Assembly (NCBI RefSeq): GCF_040784935.1
Contig: NZ_CP160680.1
Coordinates: 372,001 to 436,000 of the forward strand
Length of the DNA: 64,000 nucleotides
Origin: Lewinella sp. LCG006
GTDB lineage: Bacteria; Bacteroidota; Bacteroidia; Chitinophagales; Saprospiraceae
Direction of reading: 5' to 3'
The notes under the pieces are model-generated. The model ran no database searches. It saw only the letters and a program-made list of their open reading frames with translations, and was not told where the DNA came from. The translations under genes were made by a program, and so were the position numbers. The first letter of the stretch is position 1. Each line of letters opens with the position of its first letter. Below are positions 61,643 through 64,000 of this stretch, piece by piece.

Positions 61643-63715
61643 ATGTCCCTATCAACGAGAGTTTTGCTCTTCTTCGTCGTTTTTTGCGTGGTTCAGCCAC
61701 TTGCAGGGCAGATTGTCGTGCCACAAGAAGGGGGTAGTATCGTGCCGATTGATGCACAATTGTCTTTTCCTGAAAATTATGACCTTGCGCTGTCACTGAT
61801 GACGGAAAAGCAAGCTGACAACCAACAAGAAGCAGCTTTTTATTACGGACAACAGGCACTCAGCCTCGCTAGAGATCAAAAAGATGAGGCTCGTATTTTA
61901 GAAGCTACTCAAAATATCGCCAGGTTTTACCAAAATCAAGGTGAATATGAATACGCTGATAGTGTTTACCTACAGGGGCTGTCTTATCTTAAATTACCGT
62001 TGCAACAGGCAGAACTCTACTTAGACCGGGCTAGCCTTGGTGCACGTACCCGCAATTGGGACAATACTGATTACCTCCTCCAAAAAGCCCGTCAATTGAT
62101 TGGTGATGATACCCTTAGTACGACTATGGCCAGTTATCATTTTCGTGCTGGCGTCTATGAATTTGAAGCGAAGCAAAACATGGTAGAAGCACTTGTGCAT
62201 TACCAGCAAGCAAAAAAGATTGAAGGTGTTTCTAACAGGGTCCTCACCAGTATTAATAACAATCTTGCGATCATCTATGGAGTCGTTAATGATTTTGAAA
62301 AAGCACATAGCCTTAATGAAGAGAACCTGCGCTTTGCTATGGAAGATAACGACCCAACAGGGCAGCTTTTTGCCTACTATGGACTGGCGTTTTCATCCGG
62401 AATGATGGAAAACGACGCCAGTCTTTACACCTATTGCCAAAAGGCCATTGAGTTGCACAACACTACAGGTATTTCTACTGCTTTTGGTTATATCTACTCT
62501 TTACTCGGTGAGTATTTTATGACACTCAACCAATTGGATTCTGCCGAATATTACCTACAAAAAAGCATCCTCATTAGTAAAGAGCAAGGAGAAAACAAAG
62601 AATTGGTCGATGCCTATCAAGGAATGATGCATTTTCACACCCTTAAGGGAGAAGATGCCATCGCAATTGAATACGGAGAAAAAGGTTTAGAACTGGGCAC
62701 ACGCGTAGACCATAACATTGAGGAACCGCTCGCTGCCCTCTACGAGAAACAAGGAAATTACGAAAGAGCATATACCCTGCTGCGTAGAAGCTGGATCAAA
62801 CAAGCAGAACTGGACCAAGGCAAAGCCAATATTTCGCTCATGGCAAAACTCCTTGAAGAGCGCTTTGAGCAAGAACGCAACCAGCAAGCATTTGCGCACC
62901 AGCAAACTTTGACGCATCAGCGTTTCACCCTGGTGACTTCTGGTTTCGCGCTCATCATTTTCTTGACTTTACTTATCTTATTACTACAGGCTCACAGTAG
63001 GCGAAAGCTACAAGTATTAAATAAGTCTCTCACGGAAAGCAACGGCGCCCTCAAGCAGTTTGCCTACATTACTTCTCACGACCTGAAAGAACCCGTACGT
63101 AATATCACCAGTTTTTCGGGCTTACTAAAACGCCGATTAGCTAATCGGGAAACCACCACAGAGGAAACCGATTTTCTGAACTTTATCACCAGCAACGCCG
63201 CGGTACTCAAAGAGATCGTCGACTCACTGCAAGTCTTCACAAAAATATCTTTTGGAGAACTCGAACATGAAGTGGTGACTTTGACGGAGGTTTTTCAAAC
63301 CGTAGAGAACAACCTCCAGCAGTTTATTCAGGAAACCAATGGGCAGCTCATCTTCCATAATCCTCAACAGATAGACAAGGTATTTTTTACCCGCCCTATG
63401 CTGATCCTTGTTTTACAAAACCTTGTACAGAATGGATTTAAATACAATGAATCTGAGCACCCCACAGTTACGGTGAAAGTTACCCCCAATAACAAAGGGA
63501 AGACTTTATTTCAAGTTGAAGACAATGGAATAGGTATTGAAGAAGCATACTTCGAAGGGATTTTCACGCCGTTTAAAACACTGAAAAACAAGTCCATCAC
63601 TCAATCCTCAGGACTTGGCCTTTCGATTTGTAAAACGATTCTTGAGCGCTATGGAGGAAACATCACGGTGGCTTCTGATGGAAAAACCGGAAGTACTTTT
63701 TCCTTTTGGATTTAA
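61643..63715 (+). CDS. TPR sensor histidine kinase
   Basis: A 690-residue protein. Signal peptide about 1-23 (LAGQIV). Residues about 40-400 are periplasmic tetratricopeptide repeats (ANQQEAAFYYGQQALSLAR; GEYEYADSVYLQGLSYL). One membrane span lies at about 430-450 (LIIFLTLLILLL). The HisKA region has the phospho-acceptor His in TSHDLKEPVRNITSF (about 475), followed by a HATPase domain with the N box (LVQNGFKYN), G1 (VEDNGIGI) and G2 (GLGLSICKT). There is no receiver or DNA-binding domain, so a separate response regulator outside this window is needed. The SHDLKEP type resembles phytochrome-like kinases. It is divergent from a TonB receptor gene. Confidence 0.92.
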   Translation: MSLSTRVLLFFVVFCVVQPLAGQIVVPQEGGSIVPIDAQLSFPENYDLALSLMTEKQADNQQEAAFYYGQQALSLARDQKDEARILEATQNIARFYQNQGEYEYADSVYLQGLSYLKLPLQQAELYLDRASLGARTRNWDNTDYLLQKARQLIGDDTLSTTMASYHFRAGVYEFEAKQNMVEALVHYQQAKKIEGVSNRVLTSINNNLAIIYGVVNDFEKAHSLNEENLRFAMEDNDPTGQLFAYYGLAFSSGMMENDASLYTYCQKAIELHNTTGISTAFGYIYSLLGEYFMTLNQLDSAEYYLQKSILISKEQGENKELVDAYQGMMHFHTLKGEDAIAIEYGEKGLELGTRVDHNIEEPLAALYEKQGNYERAYTLLRRSWIKQAELDQGKANISLMAKLLEERFEQERNQQAFAHQQTLTHQRFTLVTSGFALIIFLTLLILLLQAHSRRKLQVLNKSLTESNGALKQFAYITSHDLKEPVRNITSFSGLLKRRLANRETTTEETDFLNFITSNAAVLKEIVDSLQVFTKISFGELEHEVVTLTEVFQTVENNLQQFIQETNGQLIFHNPQQIDKVFFTRPMLILVLQNLVQNGFKYNESEHPTVTVKVTPNNKGKTLFQVEDNGIGIEEAYFEGIFTPFKTLKNKSITQSSGLGLSICKTILERYGGNITVASDGKTGSTFSFWI

Positions 63716-63731
63716 GGCCTGTTTAGTATTC

Positions 63732-64000
63732 TCAGGCCAACCTCACCAACTGATACAGGCCCAGAACCAAGAAGACCAAGGCCAGAAACTTGTTGGTATA
63801 CTGCACCAATTTTTCCATGCGATATACGATAAGATGCCCCAACCTGGCGTACAATAAAAACATACCCAATGCCCCTAGTGCTGAAGCCGAGGCGAAAGCT
63901 ATCAATTCAACTTGTTCTGTGAATTCGTAGCCATAGGTATGCAAAGAAAGGGCGATGAAAGCCCAAAAGGGCATGACTAAAAGATTAATACTCGCCGTAA
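63732..64000 (-). CDS. Probable LysE-family transporter, C-terminal part (cut by the window edge)
   Basis: The frame is open from 64000 to the stop at 63732 and gives 89 residues of a membrane protein; the start lies outside the window. Visible are TASINLLVMPFWAFIALSL, a helix at AFASASALGALGMFLLYARLGHLIV, and a final helix (FLALVFLVLGLYQLVRLA). In LysE/RhtB exporters the second half has an N-x-x-x-x-P-F-W motif followed by this order of helices. That fits amino-acid or small-molecule export. It is convergent with the histidine kinase gene, 16 bp away. The assignment is moderate because only a third of the protein is present. Confidence 0.6.
   Translation of the reverse strand, partial: TASINLLVMPFWAFIALSLHTYGYEFTEQVELIAFASASALGALGMFLLYARLGHLIVYRMEKLVQYTNKFLALVFLVLGLYQLVRLA

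Overview
The window looks like a chromosomal piece of a Bacteroidota bacterium. The evidence is TonB-dependent receptors with carboxypeptidase-like N-terminal domains, a DUF4249 lipoprotein, a type IX secretion (T9SS) type A sorting domain, two hybrid two-component regulators of the kind found in Bacteroides, Bacteroidota-style lipoboxes, and almost no Shine-Dalgarno sites. The giant thrombospondin type 3 (TSP3) repeat proteins and the moderate GC content point to the Saprospiria/Lewinella area. That placement is inference from style, not from a marker gene.

Layout. (1) 1-8.7 kb: a small lipoprotein and a secreted family-2-like glycoside hydrolase. Divergent from the hydrolase is an apparent operon of two outer-membrane beta-barrels, a lipoprotein, and a lipoprotein with two carbohydrate-binding-like domains. 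This resembles a glycan-handling locus without SusC/SusD. (2) 8.7-9.7 kb: a VapC-like PIN toxin with a putative antitoxin, bracketed by 18-bp direct repeats. (3) 9.7-17.8 kb: a serine hydrolase, a TonB receptor with its DUF4249 partner, two tiny membrane proteins, phenylacetate-CoA ligase, a lipid-anchored RidA protein and one unknown gene. (4) 17.9-22.7 kb: an exported Gfo/Idh/MocA oxidoreductase, a Crp/Fnr regulator divergent from an NTF2-like lipoprotein, an IS4-family insertion sequence sitting in the loop of an older hairpin, and a GlsB-type membrane protein. (5) 22.9-47.1 kb: three giant surface or secreted proteins (2109, 1625 and about 4223 residues) on the minus strand, two of them carrying long arrays of a 198-bp TSP3 unit. 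(6) 47.7-61.5 kb: two unknown genes, two tandem hybrid two-component regulators with almost identical receiver domains, and a TonB receptor, all on the minus strand. (7) 61.6-64 kb: a TPR sensor histidine kinase and the C-terminal part of a probable LysE-family transporter running off the right edge.

How the genes may work together. The three giant proteins look like one calcium-binding adhesin or matrix family built by module shuffling. The middle protein has the N-terminal module of its 2109-residue neighbour and the C-terminal module of its 4223-residue neighbour. The two hybrid regulators, a TonB receptor and a separate histidine kinase nearby could provide sensing, but no direct link to the adhesins is visible. 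No rRNA, tRNA or CRISPR array was recognised.
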